This document shows, piece by piece, positions 8,141-16,707 of a stretch of DNA of 64,000 bases. The first letter of the stretch is position 1. The number at the start of each line of letters is the position of its first letter. The stretch spans positions 1 to 64,000 of the forward strand of contig NZ_JACHIK010000014.1 of assembly GCF_014203155.1 (NCBI RefSeq), given 5' to 3'. Both the position numbers and the translations under genes were made by a program. The stretch comes from Shinella fusca (GTDB lineage Bacteria; Pseudomonadota; Alphaproteobacteria; Rhizobiales; Rhizobiaceae). The notes under the pieces were generated by a model. The model saw only the letters and a program-made list of their open reading frames with translations, had not been told where the DNA came from and did not search any database.

Positions 8141-8896
8141 TCAGATGGGGTGCGCCGCGAGCATTGCCCGGGCCTTTTCGAGGTCGGCGGGAGTATCGAC
8201 ACCGAGCGGAACGGTGTCAACGATCTCCGCGTCGATCCGCATGCCGGCCTCCAGCGCCCGGAGCTGCTCCAGCGACTCGCGCTTTTCCAGCGTCGAGGGG
8301 GCAAGCGAGACGAAGGCTTCGAGCGCCTTGCGGCGATAGGCATAGAGGCCGATGTGATGGTAGAGCGGCCCCTTGCCGTAGGGCGCCGTCGCGCGGGTGA
8401 AGTAGAGCGCGCGAAGGCGGCTCTCGCCGATCGGCGAGCCGACGACCTTCACCACGTTCGGATTGGTCTTCTCCTCTTCCTCGCGGATTTCCGTCGTCAG
8501 CGTGGCGATATCGGTCGCGGCGTTCTCCAGCGGGCGGAGCGCGGCGCGGATCGTTTCCGGATCGATGGTCGGCAGGTCGCCCTGCACGTTGATGACGATC
8601 TCGGCGCGCGCCTCCGGGTCGCTCTTCGCCAAGGCCTCGTGGATGCGGTCGGAGCCGGACTGGTGGTCGACGCGCGTCATCACCGCCTCGAAGCCTGCCG
8701 CCGCGACCGCATCGAAGATGTCCTGATGGTCGACCGCGACGACGACCCGGCCGACGCCGGCGGCCGCCGCGCGCCGCGCAACCTGCACGATCATCGGCAG
8801 GCCTGCGATATCGGCGAGCGGCTTGCCCGGAAGGCGAGTCGAGGCCATGCGCGCCGGAATGAGCACGAGGGTCTTGTCAAAATTGGCGCGATTCAT
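8141..8896 (-). CDS. kdsB: 3-deoxy-manno-octulosonate cytidylyltransferase (CMP-Kdo synthetase)
   Basis: Activates Kdo with CTP for lipopolysaccharide inner-core assembly. The 251-residue protein has the nucleotide-binding start [19 protein letters not shown], the [13 protein letters not shown] motif, [12 protein letters not shown] and RATAPYGKG. The start ATG at 8896 (MNRANFDK) is taken because the longer reading frame upstream lies in the promoter region of the divergent cytochrome gene. It probably forms a two-gene unit with pheA. Confidence 0.95.
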   Translation of the reverse strand: MNRANFDKTLVLIPARMASTRLPGKPLADIAGLPMIVQVARRAAAAGVGRVVVAVDHQDIFDAVAAAGFEAVMTRVDHQSGSDRIHEALAKSDPEARAEIVINVQGDLPTIDPETIRAALRPLENAATDIATLTTEIREEEEKTNPNVVKVVGSPIGESRLRALYFTRATAPYGKGPLYHHIGLYAYRRKALEAFVSLAPSTLEKRESLEQLRALEAGMRIDAEIVDTVPLGVDTPADLEKARAMLAAHPI

Positions 8897-9047
8897 CTCA
8901 GGCCCTTCAAAACCCCCGGGAAAAGTGTCAAAAGGTCTCAGTGCGGGGGCTACAATCACTGTTGCAACGAAGCAGCAAAAGACATAGGTTCCGCGCGATT
9001 TCAAGACTGGCCGGCGTCTGTCCGCCGGTTGCTAGGGGAGCGTTTGG

Positions 9048-9743
9048 ATGAACTCTTATGTGAACATGGGCGTTGGTGCCCTGCTTGGCACCGTCTTCGT
9101 ACTGATGTCCGTGTCGATCGCTTCTGAAGGCATTTTCCATTCGGAAGCTCCCGAGAAGGAAGGCTTCACGATCGTCGCCGAGGAAACCGGCGGGGCGGAA
9201 GCTGCCGGCGGAGACGAAGCCGCAAAGGCCGTTCCGATCGCGACCCTGCTTGCCAGCGCCGATGCAACAGCCGGCGCATCCGTCTTCAAGAAGTGTGCGA
9301 GCTGTCATAACGCCGATAAGGGAGGCCCGAACAAGGTCGGGCCTAACCTTTACGGCGTCGTGAACCGCCCGATCGCCTCGCATGAGGGCTTCAGCTATTC
9401 CGCCGGCATGACGACCTTCTCCGAAGATCACAAGCTCGTCTGGGACTTCGACCACCTGAACTTCTTCCTCGAAGCGCCGAAGAAGCACGTTCCGGGCACC
9501 GCCATGGGCTTTGCCGGCCTCAAGAAGGACGACGAGCGCGCCAACCTGATCGCCTACCTGCGCACGCTCTCCGACAACCCGGTTCCGCTGCCGACGGCCG
9601 ACGCCGGTGCTGCGGCGACCGAAGGCGGCGCTGCCGCCACCGATGGCGCGGCTCCCGCCGAGGGCGGCGCTGCTGCAACGACCACCGAGGGCTCCACCCC
9701 GGCCGAAGGCGGCACGACGACCGAGCAGCCGGCCGCACAGTAA
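9048..9743 (+). CDS. Membrane-anchored c-type cytochrome, CycM-like
   Basis: A 231-residue electron carrier of the cytochrome c class I family. The uncleaved N-terminal segment ([19 protein letters not shown]) anchors it in the inner membrane. The haem site is CASCH (Cys83, Cys86, His87), with the CycM-like [17 protein letters not shown] stretch and a Met ligand candidate in [12 protein letters not shown]. CycM proteins of rhizobia pass electrons from the bc1 complex to cytochrome oxidases. The last ~45 residues are an Ala/Gly/Thr/Glu low-complexity tail, longer than I expect for the family. The gene is divergent from kdsB and ends at a strong terminator. Confidence 0.93.
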   Translation: MNSYVNMGVGALLGTVFVLMSVSIASEGIFHSEAPEKEGFTIVAEETGGAEAAGGDEAAKAVPIATLLASADATAGASVFKKCASCHNADKGGPNKVGPNLYGVVNRPIASHEGFSYSAGMTTFSEDHKLVWDFDHLNFFLEAPKKHVPGTAMGFAGLKKDDERANLIAYLRTLSDNPVPLPTADAGAAATEGGAAATDGAAPAEGGAAATTTEGSTPAEGGTTTEQPAAQ

Positions 9744-9770
9744 GAAGCGGCCCTACCGACGCAGACACCG

Positions 9771-9798
9771 AAACCCGGCCTTCGCGCCGGGTTTTTTG
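9771..9798 (+). terminator. Rho-independent terminator after the cytochrome c gene
   Basis: AACCCGGC and GCCGGGTT arms flank a short TTCGC loop and are followed by a run of T, 28 bp after the stop codon. It is the clearest intrinsic terminator in the window. Confidence 0.9.
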
Positions 9799-9819
9799 TT
9801 GCCCTGGGGGAAAAACAGT

Positions 9820-10764
9820 TCAGCCGAGCAGCCAGGCCCAGAACGACACGGTGAAGACGCCGAAGGCCGTCGTCATGGTGATGGTGGAGGAGGCGAGCGC
9901 GTGGCCGACGCCGAAATGGTTGGCGAGCAGCCAGGCGTTGACGCCCGTCGGCACGGAGGAGGTCAGCACCATGGCGGCCGTCCACTGGGGGCTGAGGCCG
10001 AGCAGCCGGCAGGCGACATAGACGGAGCCCGGCAGGAGCACGAGCTTCAGGGCCGTCATGGCGAGCGCGATGCCGGCATTGCCGCCGACCTTGTACCTGT
10101 TGAGCGCCATGCCGATGGAGATGAGGGCCGCCGGCCCCGCCATGGCCGCGACCTGATCGACCATCACCTTCACCGGCCCCTTGAGCGGCACGCCGCCGAC
10201 ATGGAACAGCGCGCCGACGAAGAGGCCGATCACCAGCGGATTGCGAACGAGGTTGCGCACGATGCCGAGGAGGAGGGCCGCAAAGCTCTGCGGCGGGCGC
10301 GTGCCGTCCTTGCGCTCGGCACGCTCCATGAGCACCGTGCCGGCGATCATCATGACCGGCAGATGCACCGACAGCAGCACCGAGATCGCCACGAGCCCGT
10401 CTTCGCCGACGACGCGCGAGACGAGCGGCAGGCCGATGAAGACGGTGTTGGCGAAGGCGGCGGAGACGCCCGCGAGCACCCCCATCCGCCGGTCGCGCTT
10501 GAAGCCGAGCGTCGCCGTCAGATGCGCGACGGTCCAGGTGACGGCGACGCCGGCGAAATAGGCGACCCAGATGCGCAGCGGCGATTCGCCGGCAAAGTCG
10601 GCCTCCGCGATGGTGCGGAAGAGCAGCACCGGCACGGCCACCCGGAAGACGAAATCGCCGAGCCCCTCGCCCAGCTCCTCCCTGAGATAGCCGGTGCGCA
10701 CCAGCGTCCAGCCGAGGAGGATCAGCGCGAAAACGGGCAAGACATTGAGGGCGACGTCCGACAT
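9820..10764 (-). CDS. AEC-family (auxin efflux carrier-type) transporter
   Basis: A 314-residue inner-membrane protein with about ten hydrophobic segments and the AEC pattern: an N-terminal LPVFALILLGW segment, the FANTVFIGLPL motif in the first half and SSVPTGVNAWLLA in the second. Bacterial members transport dicarboxylates or amino-acid-related anions; the substrate here is unknown. The start MSDVALNV at 10764 is preferred to the upstream extension, which crosses a terminator-like hairpin (10846-10873). The cytochrome terminator separates its end from the convergent neighbour. Confidence 0.88.
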   Translation of the reverse strand: MSDVALNVLPVFALILLGWTLVRTGYLREELGEGLGDFVFRVAVPVLLFRTIAEADFAGESPLRIWVAYFAGVAVTWTVAHLTATLGFKRDRRMGVLAGVSAAFANTVFIGLPLVSRVVGEDGLVAISVLLSVHLPVMMIAGTVLMERAERKDGTRPPQSFAALLLGIVRNLVRNPLVIGLFVGALFHVGGVPLKGPVKVMVDQVAAMAGPAALISIGMALNRYKVGGNAGIALAMTALKLVLLPGSVYVACRLLGLSPQWTAAMVLTSSVPTGVNAWLLANHFGVGHALASSTITMTTAFGVFTVSFWAWLLG

Positions 10765-10845
10765 GAAACCGTCCGAGTGAGAAGAAGACGGTCTTCGGTA
10801 GGGCAACTGGCCGGAAGCGTCCAGCGGCAAGCGCCGGGCGGGCAT

Positions 10846-10873
10846 GAAAAAAGCGAGGGTCGCCCCCCGCTTC
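10846..10873 (-). terminator. Terminator-like hairpin with U-run in the leader of the AEC gene
   Basis: Read on the minus strand, AAGCGGGGGG and CCCTCGCTT pair (with a mismatch) and are followed by TTTTTT, 80 bp before the AEC start codon. Upstream are three more hairpins: CCCGG..CCGGG near 10887-10901, ACACGA..TCGTGT at 10942-10956 and ACCGCTG..CAGCGGT at 10977-10993. This could be the end of a small RNA of about 130-150 nt or a transcription-attenuating leader. Confidence 0.5.
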
Positions 10874-11040
10874 TTCATCCCGGCCTTGCCGGGCCAGTGT
10901 TTCGCGCAGTGCCAGTACATCCGTGGTCACCGCGTTGCCGAAACACGACTTTCGTGTCTGACGAAGGGTCTAACCGACCGCTGTAACAGCGGTATGACAG
11001 AAGCACATTCGTCGATGATGCCAAGTCTGCGCGCATATGG

Positions 11041-11056
11041 TTAACAAAAGGTTAAC
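11041..11056. promoter_or_regulatory. CtrA-type binding site (TTAA-N7-TTAAC)
   Basis: TTAACAAAAGGTTAAC matches the full CtrA consensus of alphaproteobacteria exactly: TTAA, seven bases, TTAAC. It lies in the 476-bp space between the divergent AEC gene and the alpha-2-macroglobulin gene, 185 bp before the latter. The rest of this space (10765-11240) holds the hairpins described at 10846 and a TTGACA at 11174-11179 without a convincing -10 partner. I see no gene in it. Confidence 0.6.
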
Positions 11057-11240
11057 GCCGGCCGCCTCGAAATATTTCGCATTTCCGGCGATGGAACGGC
11101 AAACCCCAAACGTCTTCCCCCTGGTTCCATGCGCCGTCTCCCTTTAAGGCCCACCGGCTCCCTCCCCTTGCGGTTGACAAGCCGGGCCCGGGCCGAAACA
11201 GTGACGGCGGCAACGGGACGGGCAGCGGTAGGAGGACATC

Positions 11241-14200
11241 ATGTCTAGGCGCGCAATCTTCGGTTTCTCGGCACTTCTTCTTTCCGCCCTTGCCGCACCG
11301 CCCCTTCCCGCCCATGCCGGGGAGACGCGCTCCGTCGTGACGACGGAGAACAGCGACTATTTCGGCTTCGACCTGCGCACCGTCCAGGACGTGACGCTCG
11401 ACCAGTGCAAGACGGACTGCATCGACGACCTTTCCTGCCGCGCCTTCACCTATAATCCCAAGGTGAAATGGTGCTTCCTGAAGAGCGACTTCAACCAGCT
11501 CAACCATTTCCAGGGCGCCGTCGCCGGCAAGATCGTCAAGGCGGACGATGCCGCCGATATCGGTGCGCCGCCGGCGCTCTCCTTCGTCGGCGATTACATG
11601 CTGGGCGAGGCCCGCAGCTTCCGCAGCGCCCTTGCGCTCGCGCCGGAGCATCAGGGCCAAGGCGCCGAAAGCCTTGCCTCGCTCGGCCGCATCGAGGCGG
11701 CCTCCGGCCATTTCGACCGGGCGCTCACCGCCTTCCGCGGCGCGCTGTCGCTCGCGCCGGAGGATTATTACCTCTGGATCGAGACGGCCGAGACCATGGG
11801 CCGTGCGAACGACAACAGCTACCTCGCCGGCCAGGGCGCGCTTGCCGCCATCAACGCCTACGAGCTCTCGCGCACGACGGAGACGCGCGCCCGGGCGCTC
11901 GCCGTGCTCGGCGACACGCTCGACAAGTCCGCCAGCTACCGCGCCGGCATCAACGCCTACAAGGCGAGCCTTGCGCTGAAAGAGGACGTCGCGGTGCAGT
12001 CGGCCTATCTCGGCCTTCGCGCCCGGCAGGGCTTCCGCGTCGTCGGCCACACGATCGATTCGGACAGCGCAAGCCCGCGCGCCTGCGTGGAATTCTCCGA
12101 GCCGCTGGTGAAATCCGGCGCCGACTACGCCTCCTTCGTGACGCTCGACGGCGCCGCGCCCAAGGCGGTCGAGGCCAAGGACCGGCAGATCTGCGTCGAG
12201 GGGCTAACCCACGGCCAGCGCTACAAGATCGGCTTCCGCGCAGGCCTGCCCTCCTCCGTCGACGAGCAGCTGGCCTCGGCGGTCGATATTGAAGTCTACG
12301 TGCAGGACCGCGCCGCGACGGTGCGTTTCACCGGCGACGGCTTCGTGCTGCCGGGCAGCGTTCGCCGCGGCATTCCGATCGTTTCCGTCAACACCGACAG
12401 CGCCGACCTCAAGCTCTACCGCGTCGGCGACCGCGCCATCGCCGCGCTGCTTGCCGACAGCCAGTTCCTGACCCAGCTCGACGGCTATTCCGCCGACCGC
12501 ATCGAGAGCCAGAGCGGTGAGCTCGTCTGGCAGGGCAAGATCGACATCGCGCCCGACCTCAACAAGGACGTCGTGACCAGCTTCCCGGTCGACGAGGCGC
12601 TGCCGGAGCGCAAGCCCGGCGTCTACGTTCTCACCGCCGCCGCCTCCAACGGCCACAGCAACGAATGGGATTCCAAGGCGACGCAATGGTTCGTCGTCTC
12701 CGACGTCGGGCTCACCACCTATGCCGGCACGGACGGCCTTTCCGTCTTCGCCCGCTCGCTCGACACGGCCGGGCCGCTCGAAGGCGTCGAATTGCAGCTC
12801 ATCGCCAGGAACAACGAGGTGCTGGGCACGGCGACGACGGACGCGGACGGCCGCGCGACCTTCACGGCCGGCCTCATCCGAGGCACCGCCGCCAACACGC
12901 CGGCCGTCATCCTCGCGAAGAAGGGCGAAGGCGACTTCGTCTTCCTCGATATGACGCGCGCCGGCTTCGACTTGTCCGATCGCGGCGTCACCGGCCGCCC
13001 GGCGCCCGGCGCCGTCGACGTGCTCGCCTGGACCGAGCGCGGCATCTACCGCGCCGGCGAGACGGTGCATGCGACGGCCCTTGCCCGCGACATCGAGGCG
13101 AACGCCGTCGAGAAGCTGCCGCTCACCTTCGTCTTCACCCGCCCGGACGGCGTGGAGGACCGCCGCATGGTGGCGGACGGGGCGGCGCTCGGCGGCTACG
13201 CCGTCGACCTGCCCCTGCAGGACAACAGCATGCGCGGCTCCTGGACCATGCAGGTCTTCACCGACCCCAAGGGCACGGCCATCGCCGAAAAGCAGTTCCT
13301 CGTCGACGACTTCGTGCCGGACCGCATCGAATTCGACATGACGAGCGAGGCCAAGGCCATCGAGGCCGAGGTGCCGACGCCGGTCTCCGTCGAGGGCCGC
13401 TATCTCTACGGCGCGCCGGGCGCGGGGCTGGAGATCGAGGGCGACGTCGCGCTGAAGCCGACGCGGCAGGACCCCGCCTATCCCGGCTACGTCTTCGGCC
13501 TTGCCGACGAGGAGGCGATCGAGGAGAACCGCGTCCCGCTCGAAGGCCTCGACGTGCTCGACGAGGAGGGCAAGGCGACCTTCGACGTCACCGTCACCGA
13601 CCTTCCCTCGACCACCCAGCGCCTCGAGGCGCTGGTGACGCTGCGCATGAACGAGGCGGGCGGACGCGCTGTCGAACGCAGCCTGACTTTGCCCGTCAAG
13701 GCGGAAGGGCCGATGATCGGCGTGAAGCCGGAGTTCTCGGGTGACCTTTCGGAAAACAGCGTCGCGAATTTCCACGTCGTCGCGGTGAACCCGGACGGCA
13801 GTAAGGAGGCGATGCAGGGCATGCCGTGGAAGCTGCTCTCCGTCGAGCGCGACTATCAATGGTATCGCGACGGCAGTTCGTGGCGCTACGAGCCCGTCAT
13901 GACGACCAAGCAGGTCGCCACCGGCACGCTGGACGTTGACGCCGACGGCGGGCGCATTTCCGTGCCCGTCACCTGGGGCCGCTACCGGCTGGAAGTGGAA
14001 AGCCCCGAGGCGGAAGGCCCGGCGACCAGCGTCGAGTTCGACGCCGGCTGGTATGTCGCCGCGACCTCGACGGAAACGCCGGACGCGCTGGAAATCTCGC
14101 TCGACAAGGAAAGCTACAAGGTGGGCGACACGGCGCGGCTGAAGGTCTCGCCGCGCTATGCCGGCCAGCTTCTCGTCACCATCGGCGCGGAAAGCCTGAT

Positions 14201-16697
14201 CGCGACGCAGACCGCCTCCATCCCCGCCGGGGGCGGCGAGGTGGACATCCCCGTCACCGCGGCATGGGGGCCCGGCTCCTATGTCACCGCCACGCTCTTC
14301 CGCCCCGGTGCGGACCAGGAGAGCCGCATGCCGATGCGCGCCATCGGCATTACCTGGCTGAAGGTCGATCCCGCCGAACGCAAGCTCGATGTCGCGCTCG
14401 ACGTTCCGGAGAAGACGCTGCCCCGCCAGCCGCTCGACATCTCGCTGAAGGTCGCAGGGGCCGGCGCGAACGAGGAGGCCTATATCACGGTCGCCGCCGT
14501 CGACGTCGGCATCCTCAACCTCACCCGTTACGAGGCGCCCGATCCGGCCGGCTGGTATTTCGGCCAGCGCCGGCTCGGCATGGAGATCCGCGACCTCTAC
14601 GGCCGGCTGATCGACGGCTCGCTCGGCACGACCGGGCGGCTTCGCACCGGCGGCGACGGCGGCGAAGGTGCGCTCCAGGGCAATCCGCCGACCGAAAAGC
14701 TCGTCGCCTTCTTCGCCGGGCCCGTGAAGCTCGATGCGGATGGCAACGCCAAGGTCAGCTTCGACATTCCGCAGTTCAACGGCACCGCGCGCGTGATGGC
14801 CGTCGCCTGGACGAAGACCGGCGTCGGCAGCGCGTCGAAGGACGTCGTCATCCGCGATCCCGTCGTCGTGACGGCGAGCCTGCCGAAGTTCCTCGCCCCC
14901 GGGGACCGTGCGGACCTGCGGCTCGACATCGCCAACACCGATGCGCCGGCCGGCGACTACACGGTGGAGGTCACGCACAACGCCTCGGTCATGGTCGAGC
15001 AGACCGGCGCCGGTGAGACCGTGACCCTCACGCCCGGCGGCAAGACCGCACTCACCCTGCCGCTGATCGGCGGCGAGGCGGGCGACGGGCTCGTCACGAT
15101 AAAGCTCTCGAACGCCTCCGGCCTCTCGCTGGAACAGGTGCTCAACGTGCCGGTGCGACCGGCCGCCATGCCCATCACCACGCGCCGGCCGATCGAGATC
15201 GCCGCGAACGGCAGCCTGACGATCGACGACCAGCTTCTTGCCGACAGCCAGCTTGCCGGCGCCTCCGTGAGCCTCAACGTTTCGCGCGCCGCGGCCTTCG
15301 ACATTCCGGCGCTGCTGATGGCGCTCGACCGCTATCCCTACGGCTGCACCGAGCAGACGACGAGCCGCGCGCTGCCGCTGCTCTATCTCAGCGAGCTCTC
15401 GAAGCAGTCCGGCCTGCCGGAGGACACGGAAACGCAAAAGCGGGTGCAGGATGCTATCTACCGCGTGCTCGCCAACCAGTCCTCCTCCGGCAGCTTCGGC
15501 CTGTGGGGGCCGGATTCGGGCGACCTGTGGCTCGACGCCTTCGTCACCGACTTCCTCTCGAGGGCCCGCGAGCAGAAGTTCGAGGTGCCCGAGCAGGCGA
15601 TGCTCCAGGCGCTCTCCAACCTGCAGAACGCGCTCTCCTATGACGTGAATGTCTCCACGCAGGGCAACGAGATCGCCTATGCGCTCTACGTGCTCGCCCG
15701 CAACCGCAAGGCCGCGATCAGCGACCTGCGCTACTATGCCGACACGAAGCTGTCGGAGTTCACCTCGCCGCTCGCCCGCGCGCAGATCGCCGGTGCGCTC
15801 GGCCTCTACGGCGATGCCCGGCGCTCGCTGGCGATCTTCTCCAACGCGCTCGGCCTTGCGCGCGACGGCGTGATCAATGCCAGCCTCTCGCGCAGCGACT
15901 ACGGCTCGTCGCTGCGCGACGGCGCGGCGATCCTGGCGCTTGCGGCAGAAAGCCGGCCGGTGCCGGACGTCATTCCGCAACTGACGAAGCTCGTCGCCAA
16001 CCAGTGGGAGAACAAGCGCTGGACAAGCACGCAGGAGCAGACCTGGATGCTGCTGGCCGCCCGCGCCGTGAAGGATGCCGACAAGGGCCTGAAGCTGGAG
16101 ATCAACGGCGCGGAGCATGCCGGCGGCTATGCCGCGCAGATGACGGGCAAGTCGCTCCTTGAAAACCCGCTGACCGTCGCCAACCGCACCGGCGAGCCGG
16201 TCTCGGCCGTGGTGACGACAGTGGCGGCTCCTGCCGATCCGCTGCCGGCCGGCGGCGACGGCTTTGCCATCGAGCGCAGCTACTACACGCTCGACGGCGA
16301 GGAGGCCAACATCACCGAGGCGCAGCAGAACGAGCGCTATGTCGTGGTGCTGAAGGTGACGGAGCAGAACGACTGGCCGTCGCGCATCATCATCACCGAC
16401 CTTTTGCCCGCCGGCTTCGAGATCGACAATCCGAGCCTCGTCGACAGCGCGAAACTCGCCAATTTCGATTGGCTCGGCGAGACGGAGGCGGCACATACGG
16501 AGTTCCGCTACGACCGCTTCGTGGCGGCCTTCAACCGCAGCCAGGGCGACAACCGCGAGGTGACGCTGGCCTATGTCGTGCGCGCCGTCACCCCCGGCAC
16601 CTACGACCTGCCGGCGGCCCAGGTGGAGGACATGTACCGGCCGCAATATTCCGCCCGCACGGCGACCGGCCGCATGCAGGTCGTCAAGGCGGAATAG
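11241..16697 (+). CDS. Bacterial alpha-2-macroglobulin-like protein with N-terminal PAN/Apple-like domain
   Basis: A very large (1818 aa) exported protein of the bacterial A2M class, thought to trap proteases in the periplasm as a defence partner of PBP1C. An ordinary Sec signal peptide (cleavage near AHA-GE) precedes a PAN/Apple-like module with Cys56, Cys60, Cys66 and Cys78, then a helical TPR-like stretch (~residues 125-240), then the series of macroglobulin domains. The thioester is intact: GCTEQ, Cys1369 to Gln1372, in the alpha-helical toroid domain. No lipobox Cys follows the signal, unlike E. coli YfhM/ECAM, so it is probably soluble or held by another contact. pbpC follows after 10 bp, the classical partnership. 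Confidence 0.95.
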   Translation: MSRRAIFGFSALLLSALAAPPLPAHAGETRSVVTTENSDYFGFDLRTVQDVTLDQCKTDCIDDLSCRAFTYNPKVKWCFLKSDFNQLNHFQGAVAGKIVKADDAADIGAPPALSFVGDYMLGEARSFRSALALAPEHQGQGAESLASLGRIEAASGHFDRALTAFRGALSLAPEDYYLWIETAETMGRANDNSYLAGQGALAAINAYELSRTTETRARALAVLGDTLDKSASYRAGINAYKASLALKEDVAVQSAYLGLRARQGFRVVGHTIDSDSASPRACVEFSEPLVKSGADYASFVTLDGAAPKAVEAKDRQICVEGLTHGQRYKIGFRAGLPSSVDEQLASAVDIEVYVQDRAATVRFTGDGFVLPGSVRRGIPIVSVNTDSADLKLYRVGDRAIAALLADSQFLTQLDGYSADRIESQSGELVWQGKIDIAPDLNKDVVTSFPVDEALPERKPGVYVLTAAASNGHSNEWDSKATQWFVVSDVGLTTYAGTDGLSVFARSLDTAGPLEGVELQLIARNNEVLGTATTDADGRATFTAGLIRGTAANTPAVILAKKGEGDFVFLDMTRAGFDLSDRGVTGRPAPGAVDVLAWTERGIYRAGETVHATALARDIEANAVEKLPLTFVFTRPDGVEDRRMVADGAALGGYAVDLPLQDNSMRGSWTMQVFTDPKGTAIAEKQFLVDDFVPDRIEFDMTSEAKAIEAEVPTPVSVEGRYLYGAPGAGLEIEGDVALKPTRQDPAYPGYVFGLADEEAIEENRVPLEGLDVLDEEGKATFDVTVTDLPSTTQRLEALVTLRMNEAGGRAVERSLTLPVKAEGPMIGVKPEFSGDLSENSVANFHVVAVNPDGSKEAMQGMPWKLLSVERDYQWYRDGSSWRYEPVMTTKQVATGTLDVDADGGRISVPVTWGRYRLEVESPEAEGPATSVEFDAGWYVAATSTETPDALEISLDKESYKVGDTARLKVSPRYAGQLLVTIGAESLIATQTASIPAGGGEVDIPVTAAWGPGSYVTATLFRPGADQESRMPMRAIGITWLKVDPAERKLDVALDVPEKTLPRQPLDISLKVAGAGANEEAYITVAAVDVGILNLTRYEAPDPAGWYFGQRRLGMEIRDLYGRLIDGSLGTTGRLRTGGDGGEGALQGNPPTEKLVAFFAGPVKLDADGNAKVSFDIPQFNGTARVMAVAWTKTGVGSASKDVVIRDPVVVTASLPKFLAPGDRADLRLDIANTDAPAGDYTVEVTHNASVMVEQTGAGETVTLTPGGKTALTLPLIGGEAGDGLVTIKLSNASGLSLEQVLNVPVRPAAMPITTRRPIEIAANGSLTIDDQLLADSQLAGASVSLNVSRAAAFDIPALLMALDRYPYGCTEQTTSRALPLLYLSELSKQSGLPEDTETQKRVQDAIYRVLANQSSSGSFGLWGPDSGDLWLDAFVTDFLSRAREQKFEVPEQAMLQALSNLQNALSYDVNVSTQGNEIAYALYVLARNRKAAISDLRYYADTKLSEFTSPLARAQIAGALGLYGDARRSLAIFSNALGLARDGVINASLSRSDYGSSLRDGAAILALAAESRPVPDVIPQLTKLVANQWENKRWTSTQEQTWMLLAARAVKDADKGLKLEINGAEHAGGYAAQMTGKSLLENPLTVANRTGEPVSAVVTTVAAPADPLPAGGDGFAIERSYYTLDGEEANITEAQQNERYVVVLKVTEQNDWPSRIIITDLLPAGFEIDNPSLVDSAKLANFDWLGETEAAHTEFRYDRFVAAFNRSQGDNREVTLAYVVRAVTPGTYDLPAAQVEDMYRPQYSARTATGRMQVVKAE

Positions 16698-16707
16698 GAG
16701 GGCTGCC

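Noticed and set aside
9590-9743. A possible frameshift at the low-complexity end of the cytochrome gene
   Set aside because: The Ala/Gly/Thr tail stays in frame up to a stop followed by a strong terminator, so it is a genuine if unusual C-terminus.
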